Translations under genes and position numbers: made by a program
Notes under the pieces: model-generated
The model's input: only the letters and a program-made list of their open reading frames with translations
Database searches by the model: none
Told to the model about the DNA's origin: nothing
Origin: Halisarca cf. caerulea
Lineage: Eukaryota; Porifera; Demospongiae; Chondrillida; Halisarcidae
Direction: 5' to 3'
Length of the DNA: 64,000 bases
NCBI GenBank assembly: GCA_963170055.1
Contig: CAUJGJ010000324.1
Coordinates: forward strand, 102,001-166,000
Shown here: piece by piece, positions 40,298 to 53,600 of the stretch
Numbering within the stretch: position 1 is the stretch's first letter
How the letters are laid out: the number at the start of each line of letters is the position of its first letter

Positions 40298-43200
40298 GTG
40301 AGAAAATATACATTGCATGCATGGGTAATGAGAACATTGATGTTTGTGTATGTGCACGTGTTTACCCTGCGATAATGGCTTATCATTTGGTAGCAAAATG
40401 TCACATCCCTTTATTAGAATACGAAGTAATTTTGTTCTGCTATAGCACAAATCACACCCACATGTGCCAAACCTGGATTAATGATGGAAAAGGGTTTTGA
40501 CCCAGACTTAACTCAGTATATAGGCTGTATATATACATGTTCACATGCAATAAATACATATATTGTGCAAAATGTGAAGTGATTAAGATCATTATTTTGA
40601 AATGTCCTTCCTATTCCAATATCATTTAAGATGTACATCTCACAAGCTAAAGTGTGCAGATTAATACAGAAGAATTACTAAACGGAACCAATGATTGATA
40701 CCGTATATCTTCTAAAATTTGTCATGTGACAAAATTGATGTTTTTCGTCATGTTAATTATGTTGGAAGAGTATTCCACCTCTATTCAACGACTAACGAAA
40801 CTTTGGGAAATGAGACAAAACCTTAGAAGACTTTGAATAAATGGCAGATGACTTCAAATTGGAGCTTCTTTTCAGCAGTTATGAGGACGTCTGGACTCCT
40901 AAAGTTGGGAATACTCTTCGTTGTGCACAGGAACTCAAAAATAAACATGAACGTCTCGCTATCACTTGTTTCCAGGAAGAATAACAATAGTGAAGCGTTT
41001 GGCAAAGATAAGTGACAAAACTTTAGAAAAGATGACGAAAACTTAGAATTTACAGGGTTACAGGGACAATTCAACCTAGCTTTGATGGTGACGAAGCATT
41101 TGAAGGATGAAATTTTAGAAGATATACGGTAGTGCTTACAAACTTCCATCACACTACATGTGTTGCTATTTGCTTCTGGTGCATATACATATGTTCCACA
41201 TGTTCCAAATTGCTGTAGACTTACTGATCATGTTCTCCTTTATTTGCAGTAAAAGCCAATCACTCTATCATCCCATGCACCTTTTATTGAGTCCCATTAT
41301 TTTTAACGCATTGTAATTGGTATGCAACTTGATCAAATTCACTACTTATACTAAAGGTTTAACCCACAAATTGACCCAAGAATGGTTTATTTATTGTTGC
41401 CATTGAAAGAGTTTAGTCACTATCATGCCATTGAGTTCAATTATGTTCAATCCCCTTTTTGGGTGTATGTGAATATTGCATTAATATTCTCATAACTTAT
41501 GTGACAAAAGGTCATGGTAGACTCCTCATGTACTGCAGTGTGGGTATGTTTGTATTGCGTACTTCTTAGTACTTTGATGTACAGTATGACATTGTTGGTG
41601 GGGGAGGGGCTGGGTGGGTGATATATATGTATTTATGATAATATAATAACACATGTCACATACAATACTAATCCTTACCAACAGATTGATAAATATGCAC
41701 TGCCTCCTGCGCATAAATTAAAGACAGCCGAAAACCTGGCAATCCTTGACGAACAACTTTCAAGCTCTAATTACAAGAACAAGTTTCATTACCTTCTTTA
41801 CTTGGAAGAGCTTGAACATGATGTTACTCTTTTAGAGAAGTAAGTCATGGAATCTAGCTGGTATATATTAGTTGTGTCAATAAGTATATCTGGGTATGAC
41901 TGCAGGGAAAGGCTGCTACTGTAGGTTTTATTGCATGCAGTCTACTGAAAAAAGATATCGCAATGTTTCCCAAATTATTGGAAAGTTTGATCACTTAGAT
42001 ACTATAATCAATCATGGTCACTCAGGCACTAACAAAACCTCACCCAAATTGAGCAACTTTAGTATGATACGTATTTATGGTTTCATTCATGCAGTCTTTC
42101 ATTCATCCAGTGCAATCTTACAGTACGGACTCTTCATGTATTGTATTTTATATCTGCTCTAAGTCATGTACATAATAATTATGTATGCAGCTGAACCTTG
42201 TAAGGCAAACCTTTGGGACATAAGAAATCAGTCATATTGGCAGAAGTTCTTCTTATTAGGATATGATAATCCGTACCTGTATAGTACTACTGCTGGCAAG
42301 ATAGTGCTCAAAAAGTAACTTGTAGTAAGCAGTAATTTGTCTTAAGGGTGTTCTTTTTATTGGAAGCTTCTACTGAAATGGTTAACATGCTGTTTCTTTC
42401 CACAGGTGTGATGGTAGATACATTATGTGTTATGAAAAAGAAGCAATGGTACCTAAAAAGATGAAGAAGAAATGGAGGTTAGATAACTTATTATGTCTTG
42501 TGATCATCTAGATGCTTTATGCATATGTGTGCATTGTAAATCTATTAGATCTATTTTGGATTTTGATGAAAAAAGAATTGTGCCAAAGCATGTGAAAAGG
42601 AAGGGAACATGGGATGACTTTGGTTACTTTGTCACCATCCATGGAATGACAGCTGAGAAGTGTGAATATGCTAAACAAGCAGCAGAAGATGGAACAATTA
42701 AAAATGGCAGTTTGGAAGTCTTTGCTGCCGTATTGGGTATGTCCTCAGATAACGGAAAGGCTGTTCTTTATTTGGGGATCAGGCAGCTTCCTTGGAAAGT
42801 TCAGTTTGAGCATAAAATAGCAATAAATATTAAGTTTCACCTAAAGCATTCCTATTTTGTAAGTCTTCACAAGGCTGTTCAATATCTCAAACATGCAGTT
42901 CAAAAGCTCATACCCTCTGAATACAGATTAGATTATATGCATTACTCAACCATTGAAGACGACTTGTTGTGTGATATGCCTCCATCTTTCCAAGTGGACA
43001 ATGAATATCAACTGAATGCATTGAAACGATTGATTTCATCTCGCTCATGTGCTCCCTATCTTATTACTGGACCATTTGGAACAGGCAAGACAAGACTTCT
43101 TGCAGCAGCTGCTTATCAGATTCTTTCTGGTGTAATGAGTCCAAAGAGCCCTTTGGAGCACCAGAATAGGACCAAGAGAGTATTACTTGTTACTCATCAT

Positions 43201-44444
43201 ATGCAAACTGCTGATTCCTACCTGGAGTTGTATTTTGGACCAGAAGCGTCAAGAAATACACACATCAAAGTCTGTAGGCTTTGTGGAGATGATTATTGGG
43301 TTAAATCATCTAAATACAAAGAACTATATGTTACTCACAATGGCTTGGAAAACTATTCTGAACACAATCTTATAATTACCACACTGTTAACAGCACCTAA
43401 GCTTCATAGGAGTGTTAGACGTGGATTCTTCACCCACATCCTGGTGGATGAAGCTGCTCAAGCCAGAGAACCTGAAGTAGTAGCTGCACTGGCTTTAGCT
43501 GACAGGGATACTAAGATTGTGTTGGCTGGAGACCACCTTCAGGTACAGTCTTTGTAGAGCTAAACTTACTGTATTAGAATGTACATACACTTGCGGATTC
43601 CATGTGTTGAATGAAAAGGGGTTGCATTGTTCTCTACGTAGAATATAATGTGAAATCTTCAAATTTGTGCGAACATTACAACTTTGTTCAATGTTTTGTT
43701 TCATTTATTGTTTAATTTAGCATAGATAATATAAGATTGTAGGTATCAAAGCCTTATGTGAGTGCATGTACAGGATTACTGCCTATTTGTTCTTTTACAT
43801 ATCCATTGTAGGTTGGGCCAGAGACATTAGTGTTGGGTGAAGAGGCTCGGAGAGGAGGATTGGGTACATCTTTATTGGTACGTCTTTCCAACTGCTACAA
43901 GGAGTTAGACATAATAGGATACTCGTCATCTCTGCTCACCAACTTTCGCAGTAATCCTGGAATCCTTAGACTTCCTTCACATTTGTTCTATGACTCAACC
44001 CTACAGGTATGAATTTATCAAGTGTTTTATGGAGTATGTATATCCCTATATTGTTTTAATAACATTTTATGCTCCATTCTACAGGCGTGTATTCATGAAC
44101 AGACTTCCAAACTAATGACATCGGCATCATCTCGTTCATCCAAGTCACATTATTTTAAGTCTAGCCAATTGCATCCAAAAACTGGCCATCCTTTGCATTT
44201 CATTTGCACCTCGTTGGAGCAAGGTGCTGATTGTGTATTGCATAATGACAGCAAGCTAAGGCCAGTGTTTGAAGATGAGGCTAGAACTATTCTCAAGGTT
44301 GTTGAGAGCTATGTGCATCCATGGCCTGTTGAATGGGGTGAAGGGGATTTGTCAAATATTTGTGTCATTGCTCCTCTGCGTCATCAGGTGGGTTAGCTGC
44401 ATTGGTAGTATTGTGTGTGTACTTTGTGTGTACTTTGTGTGTAC

Positions 44445-44539
<95 letters not shown>

Positions 44540-44546
44540 ATGACAT

Positions 44547-44608
<62 letters not shown>

Positions 44609-47600
44609 TATGTGTGTGTGTATTGAATTTTACCCTTACCTATAGCAATACGTATTGGAAAATTTGGTCTCAAATGAATTTAGACGTCTTCAGAATGTCA
44701 CCCGAAATGTCGCCTTTGATATTCAAGGTACATATGTACTGTATGTGTCACTGACATCTCACTTTTTCCTTGCATGTGATGTACTAATTTTCTAATAGAG
44801 ATTTCCTATTATAGTTATTGAAGTACTTAATATGTAATAGTGCAAGATACCCTTAGGCGAGCAAGCTGCATCTTTAAATTTAAATAAGTGGTATGTTAAG
44901 GCAAGAAATCATTTATACAATTCCAGTCATATTGGAGGCCATCTTTCTGTCCCATGTATATTGAATATGATGGTCATATATGGTCATTCAATATGGCTGC
45001 CCTGGAAATCATTGCATGAGTTTGTACAATCTCCTACCGTATTCTCTATAATATTTTCATCACCCATACTGTAATTTTTATCTTGCTTCTTAGATTTATT
45101 TGTATTCTAGCCATGTCAAATTGACATCCTTTTTAATTTATGTCATGTGACTCTAATTTTCACCAGGTGCGTGCTGGATGTGATCTAATTATTTGCTATC
45201 TTCCTACAATACTCGGCGAATTTGCTCATAACGACCACCTACTGGTTGTATTTGTTCTTGTAGACACAGAGTCTCACCACTACGAACACTTGTGATATTT
45301 TCTTTGTCTTTAAAGGAGAAAATGTTCGTCCATTGCTTGCATTGAGGCTTTCTTTATTTACTGATTTCTGGTGCCTCTATAGGTTTGTCCAAGTATGCAA
45401 GAGTGTCAAACTAGCATATTATACTATACGTATGTTATTACTAAATGCTGCAATTGTAGGATTTGAGAGTAGCTTTCATGTTAAAATTTCCGTCTGAAAT
45501 ATATGTATTTTTTCATCAGGGCAAGCAATTTAGGTAAATCCTATTATATTTTATAATAGAAAGATAAAATTTCCATGCACTAGGGGTGACAAATTTTTAG
45601 GGAGAAACCGGTATCTGATAATCATTTCAAGTATTTGGAATATCCTCTTTTTATACCGTGTCATAAAGAATTTCCTCTGAATCCTTCCACATCTTGCCGG
45701 TATTTTGGTAGTATTCTATGATTATAGTCTACAAGATACTCTACATATATTCATAATATGTTCATGTTTACATGCATGTGTGTTCAACTTGAAATGATTT
45801 CTTGTGTGTTTATTGCAGGTCGTGAGTATCGTGCTATATTTGTGTGCACATCTGAACCAGTGAATCCAGATGGAAGTTCTGCTAACCCAACAAAGAGTGT
45901 GTGTGACAAATTTGTCTTCAACACTGTCATCACCAGAGCCCAATCTCTGGTTGTTGCTGTTGGTAATCCTTATCGACTGTTTAAAATTGAGGAAATGAGC
46001 CCTAATGGTAGAGGATGCTGGAAGGAATATATAAGACACTGCATTGAGTGCCGTACACTATTTTCCTCTGACTCACAAAAGAAAGACATGCAAAATAGAA
46101 TGGAAGGCTTGCAGCAGAGTATCTTCAAGGATATTGACCAGTCCTTGGTGAAAAGAGAGCCACTTGCACAGTCGGAGGATGCCATTCTTGAAGCTTACAA
46201 TCGTGCTGTATTGGACAGATCTACTGAACGAGGCGGTATCAATCGTCGTGCTAAGCTTACACTGCGCACTTTTGATGGGGACCAAGGATGGTGTGTGTGG
46301 ACTGGTGAACACAACGGTGGCAAGGAAGCTCATACTGGCCAGAACAAATCTAAGTCACATAATCCTCTGGTGCAATGCATTCTACAACAAGTAACTCATA
46401 GATTTTGCATTGCTAAGCCTTTGAAAACTTCGTGTAAGGAAATACACATCCAGGGTGTTGGGAACAGGCGAGGTGCTTTTGACAGTGCCACTGTGGAAGT
46501 TGAAGTGCTACAAGAAGGTGAAGAGCATGATTATGGGAAGGTTGTAGAAGTGGTGAAGCAAGGGGAAGACTGTAAGCAGTTTATTTGCAAGGTTGATCCT
46601 TACAACTCAATTTTCTTCTTTCCTGTTGACAAGAAAAGTCCTAAGATTGTAAACCTGCCATCTATTTCACGTGGCCTTGTGGAGCTGGAGAGTGGCATAG
46701 AGCCCAAATCAGGATACATACAGGAGCTCAAAGTTCACGATGTCATTTGTTTTGATCCTTCTTCTGTGGAAGCTGATAATGTCCCCAAAGTCAGGGAGTC
46801 CATTCCAATCAAAATTGCCCAAAATCTTCTGTTTATTGTGTGGCCTTTGAAGTGGAATAAAGAACGGCGCTATCCATTGGGGGTAGTGGTTGGAGTACTT
46901 CCGCGAGGTGACTCCATGTTTCATGCCGAACGATTGTTAAAACTCAAGTATCATGTGGAGGAACTGACAGAGAGCTATGATGATGGCACTGATGGGGTAC
47001 CAGAAGTTGCAGACAAGGTAGATTGGGATGGCGCTATCACCATTGATCCTGAAGATGCATTCAACCTTGATGATGCCCTCACATTGAAATGTGTGTCAAT
47101 AGCAGAAAACGGAGACCAATTATTCGAATTTGGTGTTCACATTGCTAATGTGGCTAAATACCTTCCCTTAGAACACTCACTGGACAAACTGGTTAGAAGG
47201 AGAATCACTAGTGTTTATGGAAGCTGCCAAGGCAAGAACTCTTATCAGCCAATGTTGCCTCACAGCTATAGCAAGAATGTATCTTTCAATCAATACACAT
47301 CGAGATACTGTGTATCAGTGGTTGCACGAGCTCTTTTGAAGTATGGAAGCAAAACAATGAAAATAGTTGGCAATGGATCTGCTGAAATTAAAGAAGGTGT
47401 TGTACGTTCAGGCCTTCGGCTTACTTATCAGGAAGCAGAAGATCTTCTTTCTCAGAGTGAAGGCTGTGTGTCAGATGCCATAAGGGAACACCTAGCTGAT
47501 TATCAACAGTGCTATCCTGGGAGAATACCAGTTGAGGGACAGCTCAAGTATTTGTGGGGAATATCGACTTCACTGCGCAAATCAAGACTGGGAGAGAAAG

Positions 47601-50600
47601 GCGGTGTCTACTTTGCAACAGATGCGGAGACTGCCCAGAGTCCTGTTGCTCATGGACTTGTGGAGGAAATGATGATTTGGGCAAATTCAAAAGTTGCTCA
47701 CAAACTTATTCACTCCTCATTGCCAAATATTGTTCTGAGAATTCAACCGTTCCCCAATGAGAAAGAACTGGAAGTCTTTCAGAAAGATTTTGCATCAATT
47801 ATTCAATCAAATATTCAAGTAAGTATAGTATGTGTTTAAATATAACTGTATTAAGTGGAATCTGTCCATATTGGTCCCTGCATGAGAAGGTCACCAGTCT
47901 ACAACAGCTTGTCTTACTGACCTACATGCGTAGCTGCTCATCCTGCTGATTTTACTTTGTAATCTACGTACCTACAAAGACTATTTAGATTAGATCACAT
48001 GCATATGTATATTAGTATCCTCCAGCCATAATGTATATACTGTGTGTTAATTGGCATTGTTCAGCCAGGATCATACAGATGTACAGTATAGTGCATAAAA
48101 AATTGATGATGACAGCGCTTTTCCTTTGTGTTTAGTGAATATCTGTTAGTGGTTTTTGGTGTATGTTTGACGGTTTCCAGTTGTTGCTTGATGGGTTCTG
48201 GTTCAAGTGTCAACGATTTTCAGTTGAAAGTGTTTTGTTTAGCGGCAAAGTTTGTAGAAATTTTTTGTTCATTATTATTTTGGTATTTCACAATGGACAA
48301 ATGAATCATCAGATACGAAGACAATAATTCATCATGATATGATTGAGAGTTTGATGGATTAACGAATCGCAGAAGATTGCGACTTTTGCATAAGCGAGGC
48401 GGTTACCGTGAAGACCAAATTGCCACAGAATAAGTGAGAGCAGTCCAAAAGAGATCTTGTACTGACGATAAAATTGAATTTTACGCTACTTTAAAAAATA
48501 GCTGATTCTCGAGTCTAGCTTCACACATAACACTGATACAATACTTGAATGTCATAATGCAAGTACTGTACTGATTAGATTTAGTGTACCAAAAACATGG
48601 TCAGAACACCCAGTTACGTATGGTCATCGCAGATACACATGGGGAAACAGCACTTGAGGTACAATTTTTTGAGCATCAAACTAAGAGATCCGTAAGGATG
48701 TTGTGCCTGGAAAGAGCGAAATTATAGTTGAGTGGCTGAACTCCAAATACAAAGGGAAGAGGAGCAGGGTCAACGTCAAGCATATTGTAGTAGACAGGAA
48801 GCATTGGCGTAGGAATGACTTGTACTTTGGGGGGGGGGGGCTCATTCAATATCATGTGCAATTCATGTGCAGTATAATAACTTGATTGATATATGATCAG
48901 GCAAACATTGACTAGAATGAAAAAATATTGGGGGGGGGGGCATATCCCCTCCAGCTCCCATGGGTGGTTCCTACACCAATGGGAAGGAGTTATATGTATC
49001 GGTTCACAAGTAACTAGTAGATGCTCTAAATATGAAGGCCGCTATTTCAGAGGTCAGTAGTAATGGTGCCCCACTTCTGTGCTGGTCTCTCGGTCCTCAT
49101 AATTGTTCTCCAATGAAAAATTCACCTTTGGATGGTGAGTCGCAAGGTGTTCCTGCCTTCTGAATGAAACTTGCGGACAATCTGTGAGACAAACATGCCT
49201 TGTTCCCAAAGGTGAATGATTCTTTCTCTCAAATGCTGTACAGTCAAACCCATTTAAACCGGAAATGCTTAATATAAAATTTTGCTTCAGCCGAAATTTT
49301 ATTTTGTGCCCAGCAAAATTGCTATGGACATGTACATATTTTGTCTTGGATAGCACGAAAACAAATAAAATGAAATCCTGGATAATTTTTGAATTAGTTA
49401 TGTGTCACCTTGGAAGGAAAGAAGTACTTAAAACGAAATGGCAGCCGTCAAGCACGGATCCCTGTCTTTCCAAGATAATGTTAAGGTACTGAAGGCTGAT
49501 GAAGAGATCTAGAGTTCCAGTCAGCACGGATCTAAAGGAAGATTTGCTAAAGAATTTGGTATAGCCAATTCTACACTGTCCGTGATTATCAAGGACAAAA
49601 ATAGGATGTTACCACCTTCAATCTGCTATTTATACCTTTGTTTATGACATCATGATGTTTTCTATGTATGTGTATGCTACTTCTGTTAAAATGAAATTTT
49701 ATGTGGTCCCCTGGGTTTCATTTTAAAGGGGTTTGACTGTAACTAGAAGTTTGATGATCCATCATGATTGTACCACACTTTTATGAGTTTCAAAATGCTG
49801 CAATTTTTCACAATACTTCACATATGCATGGTTTATTATATCATGCTTTCATTCCTAAGTGGATTGTCTGGTTGTATATGGTGTAAATTAACAAATTGTG
49901 ACCATGATTTATTGTAGATATATGCGTTCAACAGTATACACTAATTCTAATCGGTACTGTATAAGACTTATTGTAAGGTGCTAGAGTTTAACATTATTGG
50001 ATATCGGTAAAGTGCTATCAGTTAGCACTTGACGCATGGACAGTGAGCAGTAGAATGCAAATGGATAAATGCTAGGGTAAATAACAAAAGCACCAGCAGT
50101 ATACAGTTATCCGTTGTCGTCAATTTTTTGTGATCCATACTGTAATGCTAAGCAGGTGGAGGTGTATGTGGATGCCACAGCAATGGAGTAAGACAATGAG
50201 GGTGTTTTAGATGACAGCAATATGAAAATGTAAACACCTTTTTCATTTTTTACTATTTTTGGCATGCAATCCAGTCCTTGTCTTGTTATCACAAATACCA
50301 AATTGTACATTCCTAATTTACAAATATGATACATCCATGCAAGTATGGGTATATAACCTTATTGATTCATAATAATTAGTATATTAATAATTATACTGTG
50401 TTGCTATATGTGAGTAGATTGAATTATAGTGTATTGTCTACTTCTACTTCCTTAGTTTGCTGGAATTCAATGTGGCACAGAGGTCAAACCAGACTCCTTT
50501 GTAATGCTGTTAGATGTATGGACAGAAGTAGTGGAGTTGTTAAAGCAAGGTAAATATGGTCCTGCCAGAACCATGCTGACCTCCACTTACCTCCATCCCC

Positions 50601-53600
50601 AGCTAGCTGTTGTTGGTGCTAACCTGGCAAAAATGCAGAGCAAATCTGCATATCATGTAAAGGGAGAGGGCAGACATAGAACTGGGCCAGATTCGGAAAA
50701 TCTCAAGCACTACAGTCTGAATACGGAGTATACACATTTCACCTCCCCATTGCGGAGAGCTGTAGATATAGTTGTTCAGAGGCTGCTCCAGGAAGCTCTG
50801 AAAGCTAATCCCCCTTCTAGTAGTGGTGTGTACACTTTGGATGAGTTGAAAGATATCATCCAAAGCTGTAATGTCAAAACAAGACAAGCAAACTGTTTTG
50901 ACAATGATCTAAAAGTACTGGACAATGCTCTCTTCAACAGCAGGTCATCATCCTGTGTCACAGCATATGTTGCAACCTTCACAGAAGGTAAAATAGAGCT
51001 CAACTTCCAAGACATGAGGTTACGCCATATTCCTTTATGGGAGAAATGTATCAGGACATCACTTCTGATGTCTCAATCTTCTGAGGATCAAATATTGTCC
51101 AGTTCTGTGGAAGATTCAGATGAAACGAAGAGCACTTGGAGACTACGTTTTACTACTACTGATGGTAGCTTGAGTAGTCTGTGTGACAAGAAGTATTCTA
51201 GTGTCAAATGTGCTCCCAAAGGTTTCAGTCCTGATGCAAACAAACAGTCTTTGCTTCAATGTTATATGCACAGGGGAAACAAAGATGGACCACTTGGAAA
51301 GTATCAAGCTGTGTGTGATCACTTTCCAACTACAGTGGAGGTATCACCGGATAGTTGGGGTGAGGTGCAAAAGTTTATCATGACACCAAATGACAGAAGT
51401 GCTCAAGATGTACTTCGCATTCTGACAGGCTGTGGTCAGATCAAAGGAACTAATCACAAAGAAAATTCTAGCAATGAGCATTTCAAACACATAATGAAGG
51501 AAGATTCCTTTGCTGGCACAAGTGATGAGGATGGCTCTGATGTCAGCATTGATACCAGAACCAGTGGTGATACTGATGATAGCAGTGATGATATGCATCA
51601 TGGCTATGAAAGTAGGACTGATAGTTGGTCTGATGATGGCAGTGGTGATGACTGTGATGGCCATGATGACAATCTGCAAGAGAATTTGACTCAATCCAAT
51701 TCTTTTGACTGTCAGCAAGTGGTTGATAAGTCAATCCTTTGTTCACTAGAAATACCAGTGGAAATCAGGGAGTTCAAGACTGTTAAGGTCTGGCTAAGAG
51801 CGAAATATTCCGAGTACATCCTAATTCCCTCTATTCAGATGTTGGATCTTGCACCACATCTTCAAATCTGCATCCAACACCTCTCAACCCCTGCAACCTG
51901 CTTTGCACCCACACTCCTGAAGCAAGCATCGAAACCACATTACAATACAGTTAGAGAATATGTGGAACTCTGGGAGGATGTATTCTTAGCTGAAGCAGTG
52001 AGTACCAGTGTAAGATCCACAAAGTCATCTCTCAGAATGACTATGGTCAAGAATGTAAGGATCAGATGGCCAGCACTCACCATTCCAAGCAATGCAATAG
52101 GAGAGCCATACTATGTTCCAACTGGTGCACTTCACATTGAACTTTCTAAAACGTTTTGTGCAGAAAAACTTGAATTCTTTCCTTTTAATGTTGGAACCCT
52201 GATTTGTGCCCGCTACTGCATACCGCTTCAAGATGATGAGATGAAAATTCTTGAAGATCTGTACCATCTCAAGTATGGAACTAAGCAAGATGGCAAAACA
52301 GCCATTGAGGAGCTCCTGGGAGATAATACTGATGGCCATGTTAGAGCTGTTTACCACATGGTGGTGACCAAAGTCAATTACCCACAAGAGAAAGGGTCTG
52401 CCAGTGAAGGGCAACATTCTCAGAAGGTGGGAAGAGACAGGAGAATAAATCCCTTGAAAGTAAAAACAGGGCCAATTAAGGTATATATCACTTTATTGTG
52501 TAGTACATATGACTTATACTACTGCATGTGCAACTGCAGATGAACTGTATGAATATTTTCTTAAGTATTATACATACGGTACAGTTAAAAGTTTCACATT
52601 TGAGAAGTTGAAATACAGGAATTGACTGAATTCATGGCATATTTACAGCAACTCTTTCCATTGTGTTTTGTTTAAGGTCTCTTTGGAAATGAAGGGAGAA
52701 AACAACCAGAGGGTTTCTGATGTAATGCAGAGTCTACTTACCCATAAATCATACCCTTGTGATGTGCAGTTGCTACCTCTTGACACACCACATCAGTGAG
52801 TTGAAAGTGGGAAGACAGTTATGACCAACCACACATCTGGTACCCAATGAGCCTTGTCTATCGTTTGGTTGTGTTACATAAGCAGAAATATTTTATAAAT
52901 TGGATACTTCCAAGCAGTGTTCAATTTTAGCTATATACGGTAACAACTTTGTCATCATATGTGATTTACAGTCTGATGACTATGTATATCAAAGATAGCT
53001 TGTTCCAGCATAGCTTTTGCTAACATATTCAGCTTTTGCTCTCATTATTGTATTCAGTATGATGGGCAGGTGTATGGTTCTTATATCTTTCGTACATGTG
53101 ATACGTACCATCAGATGGGAATCGAATATTCTGATAAGATGCTCCAGATGATAGCTATTGCACTGTATTATAGCACACATGTGTGAGATTGCATATATCG
53201 TATACAGTCCCTCTGACTGTAAGTCCACTAACAATCAATGTATACAATATTATCTTTGATCTGCAGTCGTGTGTACAATTCCTTGAGACATTTGCCAAGC
53301 TTATGTGCACAGGAGGTACCATCAACCATTACTGTTCTCTTGGGTAAAGATCATCATCTTCCAAGTAAGTACCTACCATGCAATACTTTGTGTTCAAGGT
53401 CTTGGGTACCCAATGCATGGTATCTTATATCAAGTCTTGTGTCAGTTTATAAAAGCATTAGCTAGTTTCTCAGTAAATATTTAAGGATTTTATGTTTCTA
53501 TAATGGTATTGACCTATCCCTCCGGTAGACATACATGGTTTATTATATTTAGTTGGTTGAACACTGAAATTTCTTTTCGGCATCATTGACAAGTTTGATT

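Noticed and set aside
39790..40450. Two antisense open frames opposite gene C exon 1
   Set aside because: They mirror the 45-bp coding repeat. The + strand frame has proper splice sites and joins in phase to homologous exons.
44269..44754. Cys-Val/His-Thr reading frames within gene C
   Set aside because: Same artefact from the intronic TG tract; the true exons end at 44387 and restart at 44646.
48703..48885. 60-codon open stretch (KYKGKRSRVNVKHIVVDRKHW) in gene C intron 8
   Set aside because: No recognised domain, no splice-consistent link to gene C, and it runs into a G-run; kept as non-coding.
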